In this document: positions 55,266 to 62,381 of the stretch, in pieces
Layout of the letters: each line of letters begins with the position of its first letter
Numbering within the stretch: position 1 is the stretch's first letter
Assembly (NCBI RefSeq): GCF_024006985.1
Contig: NZ_JAMXIB010000001.1
Span: 1-64,000, forward strand
Length of the DNA stretch: 64,000 nt
Source: Robiginitalea marina
Lineage (GTDB): Bacteria > Bacteroidota > Bacteroidia > Flavobacteriales > Flavobacteriaceae
Direction of reading: 5' to 3'
Notes under the pieces: model-generated
What the model was told of the DNA's origin: nothing
What the model saw: the letters and a program-made list of their open reading frames with translations, nothing else
The model's database searches: none
Made by a program: the position numbers and the translations under genes

Positions 55266-55308
55266 CAAAGGAAAGGCGACCCGCGGAACATGGAAATGAT
55301 CTGGGTCA
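55266..55308 (-). promoter_or_regulatory. Operator and promoter of the hydrolase-phosphoribosyltransferase unit
   Basis: Palindrome TGATCTGGGTCA on the plus strand (55297-55308), centre 55302.5. Reading leftward, the -7-like box TTCCTTTG begins at 55273, again 29.5 nt from the centre. It overlaps the stop codon of the S2P gene (55306-55308). Predicted start near 55261, 58 nt upstream of the hydrolase ATG. Confidence 0.7.
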
Positions 55309-56409
55309 ATGGTTTGAAAAAGGCTGCCCCAACCCCGCTTTGAGCAAAATAAATTCACTGATGTTTTCACTGTCGATTGCCCCGACCAGCTGTCCCTCGC
55401 GGAGGACCGGGAGGAATTTCTGGCCCCTGGAAGCCATTAGCTGGATGGCTTCCTGTAACCCGGTTTCCGGATGCACCGAGGCAAAATCGGGTTGCATAAG
55501 CTCACCCACCCGGCGGGTCGGCTGTTCGGCGTGTTCCAGGATCACCTTGTAGGGCAGGATCCCGGCAACCGTCCCGTCGCGAAACACCAGGAATTCTTTC
55601 TCCTTTCCCTTCAGGATGATTTCTATGGCTTTTTTCAGGGGATCCTCCGGATGCAACAGGGTCAGGTCGGTTAACAGGGCTTCACCCACCCGGTGGCCAC
55701 TGAGCTGGGCGTCCTGCTGGACCATTTTGTTTTCGGCATAGGCGCCAAAGAAGATGAAAACGGCTATAATGACCAGGAACGGATTGAACAACAAGCCGAG
55801 CAGCAGGAAAATAAAGGAAACGGCCTGTCCAAGGCGGGAGGCAATCTCGGTGGCACGGGCCCGGCTCATGGAAAAACCGAGCAACGCCCTGAGGACCCTT
55901 CCTCCGTCCATCGGGAAGGCAGGGATCATATTGAACAACACCAGCATCATGTTGGCCATCAGCAGGTAAACCAGGAAGGTATCCAGGGTGGGGGCAGTAA
56001 AAAAAGCTTCCCATTGTTCCGGGGAAAACCCCTGATATTTTGCAAGGGGTACAATCAGCAACAGGAGGAAGGCAATCACGACATTCACGGCCGGGCCCGC
56101 CAGGGCCACGGCGAGTTCTTCTTTGGGCTTTTCCGGCATTTTTTCCAGGGAGGCCACCCCCCCAATGGGCAGCAGGGTTATGCTGCGGGTTTCGATCCCG
56201 AACCGGCGCGCCATCCCGGAATGCCCCAGTTCATGCAATACCACGCAGGAGAAAAGGACCAGGACCAGGGCGGTATTGAAAAGGGCAAGGGAAACCCCTC
56301 CGCCCTGTTGGAAGGTGGAAAACAGCACCCAAACCAACAAGAGCGAAAAAGTCCAGTGCACCATAATCCTGATGCCCCATACCTTCCCCAGTACCAAAGA
56401 ACCTTTCAT
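55306..56409 (-). CDS. Site-2 protease (M50) with CBS domains
   Basis: 367 residues. A membrane metalloprotease: HExxH in VVLHELGHSG near 58-67 and the third ligand in FPMDGGRVLRALLG near 165-178. About six membrane helices fill the first ~230 residues; two CBS domains occupy the C-terminus (LLTDLTLLHPEDPLKKAIEII and GELMQPDFASVHPETGLQEAI). CBS domains bind adenylates and may couple the protease to energy state. Family members cleave anti-sigma factors or other membrane proteins. Rip3 (Rv2625c) of the mycobacterial dormancy regulon has the same layout. Confidence 0.93.
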   Translation of the reverse strand: MKGSLVLGKVWGIRIMVHWTFSLLLVWVLFSTFQQGGGVSLALFNTALVLVLFSCVVLHELGHSGMARRFGIETRSITLLPIGGVASLEKMPEKPKEELAVALAGPAVNVVIAFLLLLIVPLAKYQGFSPEQWEAFFTAPTLDTFLVYLLMANMMLVLFNMIPAFPMDGGRVLRALLGFSMSRARATEIASRLGQAVSFIFLLLGLLFNPFLVIIAVFIFFGAYAENKMVQQDAQLSGHRVGEALLTDLTLLHPEDPLKKAIEIILKGKEKEFLVFRDGTVAGILPYKVILEHAEQPTRRVGELMQPDFASVHPETGLQEAIQLMASRGQKFLPVLREGQLVGAIDSENISEFILLKAGLGQPFSNH

Positions 56410-56428
56410 AGCTATTGTGTTTACCTGT

Positions 56429-56501
56429 TAAAGATCGAGCAGCAAAAGCCCCGGGCCAATGACCCGGATCATTTCCCCTTCGCCTAAGTTATTTATATTT
56501 A
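56429..56501. promoter_or_regulatory. Shared operator for the S2P and PNPOx-xth units
   Basis: Palindrome TGACCCGGATCA (56460-56471), centre 56465.5. To the left (minus), a weak -7-like box GATCTTTA starts at 56436, 29.5 nt away. To the right, TATATTTA starts at 56494, 28.5 nt away. One site may serve the divergent S2P and PNPOx genes. Confidence 0.6.
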
Positions 56502-56558
56502 CAGAAAGGAGAAAACCGGGTGCTGCCCGGGCTGGTTTAACCTAACGCCTGAAATACC

Positions 56559-57020
56559 ATGATCAAAGATTTGAACGACACCCAGATCCGGCAGCTGCTC
56601 GGGGGCCACTATATCGGGAGCCTCGGGTATATTGCCCAAAGGGCCCCTTATGTGCTGCCCATTACTTATTTCTACGACGAGAAAAACAACCACATTATCA
56701 GTTACGCCATGGAAGGGCATAAAATAAATGCCATGCGCGAATTCCCGGAGGTTTCCCTGATGGTATATGAAATGGATGCCCTCAAAAAGTGGCGTTCGGT
56801 GATGGTCCATGGAATCTTTGAGGAATTGCACCAGATTGATGCCAAGTACCACCTCAGGGAGTTTTCAGAAGGGATCCAGAGGCTTTTGAAAAAGCAGGGG
56901 GTGGCGGATGTGGACTCCATCGATGATTTTTCAAGCAAGTCGGAAACAACGGGCATCCCCCTGGTCTACCGGATCCGGATTACGGAATGGTCCGGAAAAG
57001 AACGGGAAGGGCTACCCTGA
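56559..57020 (+). CDS. Pyridoxamine 5'-phosphate oxidase family protein
   Basis: 153 residues. Split-barrel flavin-binding fold typical of this family: YIGSLGYIAQRAPYVLPITYFYDEKNNHIISYAMEGHK, VSLMVYEMDALKKWRSVMVHG and a helical tail. The family includes F420- and FMN-using reductases and heme-degrading enzymes, so true pyridoxine oxidase activity is unlikely. xth follows 54 bp later. Homologues occur in mycobacterial dormancy genes (Rv0080, from memory). Confidence 0.88.
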   Translation: MIKDLNDTQIRQLLGGHYIGSLGYIAQRAPYVLPITYFYDEKNNHIISYAMEGHKINAMREFPEVSLMVYEMDALKKWRSVMVHGIFEELHQIDAKYHLREFSEGIQRLLKKQGVADVDSIDDFSSKSETTGIPLVYRIRITEWSGKEREGLP

Positions 57021-57074
57021 ACGGGGAGTGGTAAGGCCGTACTTTTCATAAAAACACCTAACCCCTGTCAGCCT

Positions 57075-57839
57075 ATGAATTTAATTTCCTGGAACATCAA
57101 CGGTATACGGGCCATAGCCAAAAAGGGATTCCTGGATGCCATACGCGAACTGGACCCCGACATCCTCTGCCTTCAGGAAATCAAAGCCGATACCGATACG
57201 GTAGCCGGGATCCTTTCCGAACTGGAAGGATATCGCTGTTATGTGAACCCTGCTGAAAAAAAGGGCTACTCGGGAACTGCCCTGCTCAGCCGGCCTGAGC
57301 CGCTCCGTGTGGATACCGGACCTCAGGGGAAACCCTTCCTGGATGAAGGGCGCATTCAATGTGCGGATTACGGCGAATTTTTCCTTGTAAATGCCTACGT
57401 ACCGAATTCCGGGCAGGGCCTAAAACGCCTCGACTACAGGGAGGCCTGGGATTGGGCCTTTTTAAAGTACCTCAGGGAATTACAGGCTCAAAAACCCGTA
57501 GTCCTTTGCGGGGACTTGAATGTGGCCCACAAACCCATTGACCTGAAGAACGACAAGGCCAATTACAACAAAACCGCAGGGTATACCCAGGTGGAGATCG
57601 ACGGCATGGACCGGCTGCTGCAAGCGGGTTTCCTCGATACCTTCCGGGAACTGAACCCCGACCGCGAAGCGTATTCCTATTGGAGCTACCGCTTCAATGC
57701 ACGGGAGCGCAATATCGGCTGGCGGATCGATTACTTCCTGGTCAGTAGGGCCCTGCAGGACCGGGTAAAGGATGCCAGTATCCACGCAGGCTTCGAAGGC
57801 TCCGATCATTGTCCGATCGGATTGCACCTCGATAGCTGA
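57075..57839 (+). CDS. xth: Exodeoxyribonuclease III
   Basis: 254 residues, full length. Catalytic motifs: LISWNINGIRA (Asn7), LCLQEIKAD (Glu34 type metal ligand), VVLCGDLNVAH (Asp/Asn), NIGWRIDYFLVS and GSDHCPIGLHL (terminal Asp-His). An AP endonuclease/3'-5' exonuclease that repairs oxidised or abasic DNA. In one unit with the PNPOx-family gene, 54 bp upstream. A hairpin ends the unit at 57913-57938. Confidence 0.96.
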   Translation: MNLISWNINGIRAIAKKGFLDAIRELDPDILCLQEIKADTDTVAGILSELEGYRCYVNPAEKKGYSGTALLSRPEPLRVDTGPQGKPFLDEGRIQCADYGEFFLVNAYVPNSGQGLKRLDYREAWDWAFLKYLRELQAQKPVVLCGDLNVAHKPIDLKNDKANYNKTAGYTQVEIDGMDRLLQAGFLDTFRELNPDREAYSYWSYRFNARERNIGWRIDYFLVSRALQDRVKDASIHAGFEGSDHCPIGLHLDS

Positions 57840-57912
57840 TCGCACAGCCGGCCGCAGCCTTAAGCCCCCCTTCGCCAGGTCTTTAAGGCAAACTGGCGGA
57901 TTCCCAAAACGA

Positions 57913-57938
57913 AAACAGGAGGCTTTCGCCTCCTGTTT
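57913..57938 (+). terminator. Terminator after xth
   Basis: AAACAGGAGGC and GCCTCCTGTTT form an 11-bp perfect stem with a TTTC loop; the T run is within the stem's last bases. Confidence 0.75.
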
Positions 57939-57941
57939 CCT

Positions 57942-58016
57942 ATGAAAACCATCAATACACTCTTGACATCATCCCTTTTCCTTTAGGGGTCTATCGCTAA
58001 AACCCTGCCGGTTTAG
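57942..58016 (+). pseudogene. Possible start of a broken secreted-protein gene
   Basis: An ATG frame reads MKTINTLLTSSLFL, then a TAG stop, then GSIAKTLPV and a second stop. One change of TAG to TTG would give a standard Bacteroidota signal peptide (SLFLLGSIA). Nothing recognisable follows, so this is at most a relic. Confidence 0.3.
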
Positions 58017-58184
58017 TGATGGCAGCAATTGTAGCCTTGTGATTTTCAAACGGCCCATGAACCCCTAAGGGTTGATAAGCCTTGATTTCAGAAATACCGG
58101 CCACCTAAGGCCGACATTTCCGGCAAGATAGGCTTTACGCGAATCTTACAGGACAAATATACCCCTTTACAAGGCCTGGGGAAA

Positions 58185-58228
58185 TGACCTGCGTCAGTTT
58201 CTGAAAAATATTTTCGGGGTACCTTTTG
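58185..58228 (+). promoter_or_regulatory. Operator and promoter of the ROK kinase gene
   Basis: Palindrome TGACCTGCGTCA (58185-58196), centre 58190.5, identical to the site at 62265. The -7-like box TACCTTTTG starts at 58220, 29.5 nt away. Predicted start near 58232. Confidence 0.75.
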
Positions 58229-58389
58229 GAGTCAGGGCTCCCGAATTCGGCAAAACCCTCGCCCGGGATGCCTGATCTTCCGGGGTGCTGCCGGGACCCC
58301 CTTACCGGCGGAGGATCCGAATCCCCTGGTCAGTCCCCGTGCGGAGGCCGGAAAACCCGACCGGGGACCAACACCACAGACTTTGGAGC

Positions 58390-59373
58390 ATGAAAGAAAA
58401 AGGTCACAATCACGAACAACACCATGTCCTGGCCCTGGATATCGGGGGTACCCTTACCAAGATCGGGATGGTAACCCAAAGGGGCGACGTCCTACAAACC
58501 GCGGTTTTCCCCACCGGGGCTACCGAAGATTTCACCCATTTCCTAGGGCAGGTAGGAAGCGTATTCGACTCCTGGCGGGCCGGAGGGCAATACCAGCCCC
58601 TGGCAATGGGGATCGGGGCCCCCAACGCCAGCCACCAGACGGGTACCATGGAAACCCCGCCCAATTTCCGGTGGGGCCCCCATGTACCCCTGAGGGAATC
58701 CCTGTGCAGGCTCTGGGACTTGCCCGCCTTCCTTACCAATGACGCCAATGCCGCCGCCCTGGGGGAATTGCATTATGGCGTGGGCCGGGGGATGCGGGAT
58801 TTTGTCACCCTGACCCTGGGCACCGGCCTGGGGAGCGGGATCATCAGCCACGGGCGGTTGCTCACCGGAAGCCACGGGATGGCGGGGGAAATCGGCCATA
58901 TCAATGTCTACCCGGACGGCAGGCAGTGCAACTGCGGGCTGAAGGGATGCCTCGAAACCTACGCCTCGGTTACCGGGATCCGGCGCACGGTTTTCGAGCT
59001 GATTGCCCGCGGGGGTACCCATTCTGTACTTTCCAAATACTCCTTTGAGGCCCTCGACGGCAAAACCATCTCCCGGGCCGCCCTGGACGGGGATCCGGTA
59101 GCCCTGGAGGCCTTTGCCTACACGGGGAAGATCCTGGGCCTCAAAATGGCGGATACTGCAGCCCACCTCGACCCTGAGGCCTTCATCATTTCCGGTGGCC
59201 TGAGCCAGGCCGGGGACCTCCTGCTTGAACCGGTGCGCCAAAGCATGGAATCCCGCCTGTTTACCGCCTACCGGGAAAAGGTCAGGGTCCTGCTTTCCCG
59301 CCACCGAAGTGAAGAGGCGGTTTTGGGGCCGGCCGCCCTGGCCTGGGAAGGCTTGGGAATTGAGGTGCCCTGA
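58390..59373 (+). CDS. ROK family sugar kinase (glucokinase-like)
   Basis: 327 residues from ATG 58390; the frame remains open upstream but without domain character. N-terminal ATP-binding phosphate-1 motif LALDIGGTLTKIGMV, sugar-binding NDANAAALGE, GTGLGSGII, and the ROK zinc cluster CNCGLKGCLE. It phosphorylates glucose or a related sugar with ATP (or polyphosphate); the exact donor is open. Its own operator suggests stress-linked regulation. Confidence 0.9.
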   Translation: MKEKGHNHEQHHVLALDIGGTLTKIGMVTQRGDVLQTAVFPTGATEDFTHFLGQVGSVFDSWRAGGQYQPLAMGIGAPNASHQTGTMETPPNFRWGPHVPLRESLCRLWDLPAFLTNDANAAALGELHYGVGRGMRDFVTLTLGTGLGSGIISHGRLLTGSHGMAGEIGHINVYPDGRQCNCGLKGCLETYASVTGIRRTVFELIARGGTHSVLSKYSFEALDGKTISRAALDGDPVALEAFAYTGKILGLKMADTAAHLDPEAFIISGGLSQAGDLLLEPVRQSMESRLFTAYREKVRVLLSRHRSEEAVLGPAALAWEGLGIEVP

Positions 59374-59393
59374 ACCTGTCGCAACCCCTTGGT

Positions 59394-59517
59394 TTACAGG
59401 TTCCTGAAGCCGATCTGGAGCCCTTCCAGGGTTTCCATGCCGTCAATGGCCATATCGTGCTCCACCATGTTGTATTCCATGCCCGGCCGGGCCGTGCGGA
59501 CCAGGGTTTGCCATCCA
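59394..59517 (-). pseudogene. Short coding-like fragment
   Basis: On the minus strand one frame reads about 39 residues, including MEYNMVEHDMAIDG and ending LEGLQIGFRNL before TAA. The residue use looks natural, unlike the other frames here. It has no upstream start of its own and lies in a different frame from the LOG gene end. It may be a gene relic or chance. Confidence 0.25.
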
Positions 59518-59527
59518 TGGCGCCTGC

Positions 59528-60307
59528 TCAGTCCCGGGCTTTCCGGTTTTGCTCCCCCAGCCACCAGCGGGTTCTGATCGGTTTGCGGACCAGTCCAAAA
59601 CGCTCCACCGCATATTTTTGGAGGTGGTCCCGCATCGCTTCCACGGAATCCGTCATAAAGACCAGTTCCATGTCTTCCGGGGCGATGCTTTCATTTTCCG
59701 CCATCACCAGGGCATGTTCGAAAAGTTCCTTGTGGTATTCCTTGCCCATGATCACCACCGGGAAGTCCTCGATCATGCGGGTCTGGATCAGGGTAAGGGA
59801 TTCAAAAAGCTCATCGAGGGTGCCGATGCCGCCCGGCATCACTACAAAGGCATAGGAATATTTCAGGAGGATGAATTTGCGGACAAAGAAATAAGGGATG
59901 TTCACCCATTTATGCAGGTAGGGGTTGGGTTGCTGCTCCCTGGGTAAAATAATGTTGCACCCGATGGAATACCCATGGTTTTCAAAGGCCCCCTTGTTGG
60001 CGGCTTCCATGATGCCGGGCCCACCCCCGGTCATAACGGTGAACCCCATTTCCGCCAGGGTTTTCCCCACAGCTTCCGCCATTTGGTAGTAGGGGTTGTC
60101 TGGGGAAAACCGGGCCGACCCGAATACGGTGACGCAGGGGCCGACAAAGTGCATTTTCCGAAAGGCCCTGATAAAATGGTAGCCCACCTTTAGGGTAAAC
60201 CAAAGTTCATTTAAACGCGTCCGTGGTCCTTGCAGGAATGGCTTTTCCGCACTTAGGGAATAGTCCAGTTTGTAGGCCGGTGGGGTTTTTTGGCTTTTTT
60301 CGTCCAT
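59528..60307 (-). CDS. LOG family protein
   Basis: 259 residues. Rossmann-fold lysine decarboxylase-like (LOG) family with GGGPGIMEAANKGA and the signature PGGIGTLDELFE. Family members release cytokinin-type bases from nucleoside monophosphates or act on other nucleotides. A charged N-terminus precedes the fold. It lies 46 bp downstream of rtcB on the same strand, so it is probably in the archease-rtcB operon. Confidence 0.92.
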   Translation of the reverse strand: MDEKSQKTPPAYKLDYSLSAEKPFLQGPRTRLNELWFTLKVGYHFIRAFRKMHFVGPCVTVFGSARFSPDNPYYQMAEAVGKTLAEMGFTVMTGGGPGIMEAANKGAFENHGYSIGCNIILPREQQPNPYLHKWVNIPYFFVRKFILLKYSYAFVVMPGGIGTLDELFESLTLIQTRMIEDFPVVIMGKEYHKELFEHALVMAENESIAPEDMELVFMTDSVEAMRDHLQKYAVERFGLVRKPIRTRWWLGEQNRKARD

Positions 60308-60353
60308 GGAACAGCAGATTTAACCGAAAGGTAAGGAGGTTTTTAATTTTCTG

Positions 60354-61802
60354 CTACCCCTTGATGGCCGCGAGGGGCCGCAACCGGGCCACGGGCTTCA
60401 CAATTCCCGCAGCAGTAACGGACTGCACCACCAGGTCTACATCTTTGTAGGCGATCGGGGCCTCCTCAGCGATACGCCGGTAGGAAGCTTCCAGGTAGAT
60501 CCCTGCGGCCTCGAGTTCCCGTTTGAGTACCGGGGCATTCACCTGTTTTTTCGCAGCGGTCCGGGAGAGCCGCCTTCCCGCCCCGTGGCAACAGGACCCG
60601 AAGGCAATACCGGAACTTTGCGCCGTGCCCGCCAGCACGTAAGAACTCGTGCCCATGCTCCCGGGGATCAGTACGGCCTGTCCACAGGCCCTGTGTGCCT
60701 CCGGGATTTCCCCATGCCCCGGGCCAAAGGCCCTGGTGGCTCCCTTTCGGTGTACGATAACTTTCCGGGTCTCTCCCTCAATTTCGTGGGTTTCCACCTT
60801 GGCGATGTTGTGGGCCACATCGTAAAGGAGCTCCGGGAGGGCTGCCCCTTCGCCAAATACCGCCTTCCAGGCTTCCCGTACCTCCCAGGCAATGACCTGC
60901 CGGTTGCACCAGGCAAAGTTGGCTGCGGCGCACATGGCCTGGAAATACTCCTGGCCTTCCGGGGAATCAAAGGGCACGCAGGCGAGTTCCCGATCGGGGA
61001 GGGAAATCCCGTAACGGGGCATGGCCTCTACCATGTTCCGGATGGCGTCCGTGGCCACCTGGTGGCCAAGCCCCCGGGAGCCGGTGTGGATCAACACCGT
61101 CACCTGCCCCTCGAAAAGGCCGTACCCGGCAGCCAGTTCCGCTTCAAAGATTTCTTCCACGTACCCCACTTCCACAAAGTGGTTTCCCGAGCCGAGGGTG
61201 CCCAGCTGGTCCCTTCCGCGTTGTCGGGCCCTTACAGACACTTTTGCCGGGGTAGCCCCGGGGAGGCGCCCATGGCTTTCGGTAAATTCCAGGTCTTCCT
61301 GGGTGCCGTACCCTTGTTTCACGGCCCATTCGGCCCCGGTCAGCAGCACTTCGTCCATTTCCTCCTCGCTAAGAGTGAAACGGCCGGGCGTACCCATACC
61401 AGAGGGGATTTGCCGGTTGAGTTCGCTAACCAGTTGCGGTACGAAGGGTCGAATATCTGCAACTGGAGAAGGGGTTCTTAAAAGGCGTACCCCACAATTG
61501 ATATCATAGCCGATCCCGCCCGGTGATATGGCCCCGTTGGGGTAGGCAGTGGCGGCCACCCCGCCGATGGGGAAACCATAGCCTTCGTGCACATCGGGCA
61601 TTACAAAGGCGGCCTTGAGGATGCCGGGAAGGGTGGTGACGTTTACCAGTTGCTGGAGCGACCGGTCGTCCAGGATTTCGTCGAGCAGGGATTCCTCCGC
61701 GATGATCTGGGCCGGCACGTGCATATCAGCCCTGAAGCTGGCGGGGATTTCCCACCAATAGGGAGAAAGGGCGATAATATCTGTTTTTCGGATCTTTTTC
61801 AT
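60354..61802 (-). CDS. rtcB: RtcB RNA ligase
   Basis: 482 residues, full RtcB length. Signatures include MPDVHEGYGFPIGGVAAT, GGIGYDINCGVRLLRT, GSGNHFVEV, HTGSRGLGHQVA and VYHDVAHN-type YDVAHNIAKVE; the catalytic histidine region HRKGATRAFGPGH is intact. It joins 2',3'-cyclic phosphate and 5'-OH RNA ends, using GTP and Mn2+, in RNA repair. It begins directly after the archease stop. Rv2631 of the mycobacterial dormancy regulon is an RtcB. Confidence 0.96.
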   Translation of the reverse strand: MKKIRKTDIIALSPYWWEIPASFRADMHVPAQIIAEESLLDEILDDRSLQQLVNVTTLPGILKAAFVMPDVHEGYGFPIGGVAATAYPNGAISPGGIGYDINCGVRLLRTPSPVADIRPFVPQLVSELNRQIPSGMGTPGRFTLSEEEMDEVLLTGAEWAVKQGYGTQEDLEFTESHGRLPGATPAKVSVRARQRGRDQLGTLGSGNHFVEVGYVEEIFEAELAAGYGLFEGQVTVLIHTGSRGLGHQVATDAIRNMVEAMPRYGISLPDRELACVPFDSPEGQEYFQAMCAAANFAWCNRQVIAWEVREAWKAVFGEGAALPELLYDVAHNIAKVETHEIEGETRKVIVHRKGATRAFGPGHGEIPEAHRACGQAVLIPGSMGTSSYVLAGTAQSSGIAFGSCCHGAGRRLSRTAAKKQVNAPVLKRELEAAGIYLEASYRRIAEEAPIAYKDVDLVVQSVTAAGIVKPVARLRPLAAIKG

Positions 61803-62210
61803 TTAAAGGTCGAATAAAACCGGGGTCTGCCATTTCCCCTCCACCTGTTGCACCCGGGCTTCGTGCCAGGTCACTGCCTTGATTTCATTTTCAACCTCGC
61901 CGAACCAGGCCCCATACAGGTTGGCCGCGACCTCCCGTTCCGTCAGCCGCTCAAAATACACATAGCAAAAAATAGCCTTCTGGATATAGGTGAGGGCCAG
62001 GGCTTCGGATAAGAAATCGATCAGCAGGGCAGTGGCGTCCGCTGCCTGCAGCCGGATGCGCATGTTGCAGTCGTAGTGGGTTACCCCTGTGCAAGAGCCC
62101 GGCAACAGCACTTCGTTCATTTCCCGAAGGGCAGCGCGAAAAAGTTCCTGCAGGCTGTATCCTTCAGCCCAAATGGCAACATCGGTGGTATGTGCAAGCC
62201 TTGCGGTCAT
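61803..62210 (-). CDS. Archease
   Basis: 135 residues from ATG 62210; an earlier in-frame ATG at 62264 lies next to the operator and would add a basic stretch not found in archeases. Family marks: LAHTTDVAIWAEGYSLQELF (conserved HTxD), the acidic middle region and FYEKLTEREVAANLYG-like FERLTEREVAANLYGA. Archease speeds RtcB guanylylation and allows multiple turnovers. Stop and rtcB start are adjacent. The mycobacterial Rv2630-Rv2631 pair is similar (from memory). Confidence 0.93.
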   Translation of the reverse strand: MTARLAHTTDVAIWAEGYSLQELFRAALREMNEVLLPGSCTGVTHYDCNMRIRLQAADATALLIDFLSEALALTYIQKAIFCYVYFERLTEREVAANLYGAWFGEVENEIKAVTWHEARVQQVEGKWQTPVLFDL

Positions 62211-62264
62211 GGTGGTGCGTCTTGTAAATTGTATAAATTTCAGAAGAAGTCGGCACAAATGCAC

Positions 62265-62276
62265 TGACCTGCGTCA
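62265..62276. promoter_or_regulatory. Operator between archease and acetyl-CoA synthetase genes
   Basis: TGACCTGCGTCA, identical to 58185-58196, centre 62270.5. Toward acs a box TATATTTA starts at 62322, 51.5 nt away: that is 22 nt more than at the other promoters, about two helical turns, so a class I position near -63.5. Toward archease no box lies at 29.5 nt. Confidence 0.65.
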
Positions 62277-62381
62277 GCGGGATCCCGGAAAAGGGGGTGC
62301 CCGGGGTTCTTTTTCTTTTCCTATATTTAGTTCCCCGAGCAGCCGGGCAGGGTCCTGGCAAAAGAAATTGACGGAAACCCT

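Larger units (their letters stand above)
57840..58389. other. Spacer with terminator, gene relic and operator
   Basis: 550 bp between xth and the ROK gene. It contains the terminator at 57913-57938, a broken signal-peptide start at 57942-58016 and the operator/promoter at 58185-58228. No complete gene is seen. Confidence 0.6.

Noticed and set aside
55693-56487. A 264-codon plus-strand frame opposite the S2P gene
   Set aside because: Antisense to the protease gene with intact HExxH and CBS motifs; the translation is Gln/His/Gly-rich noise.
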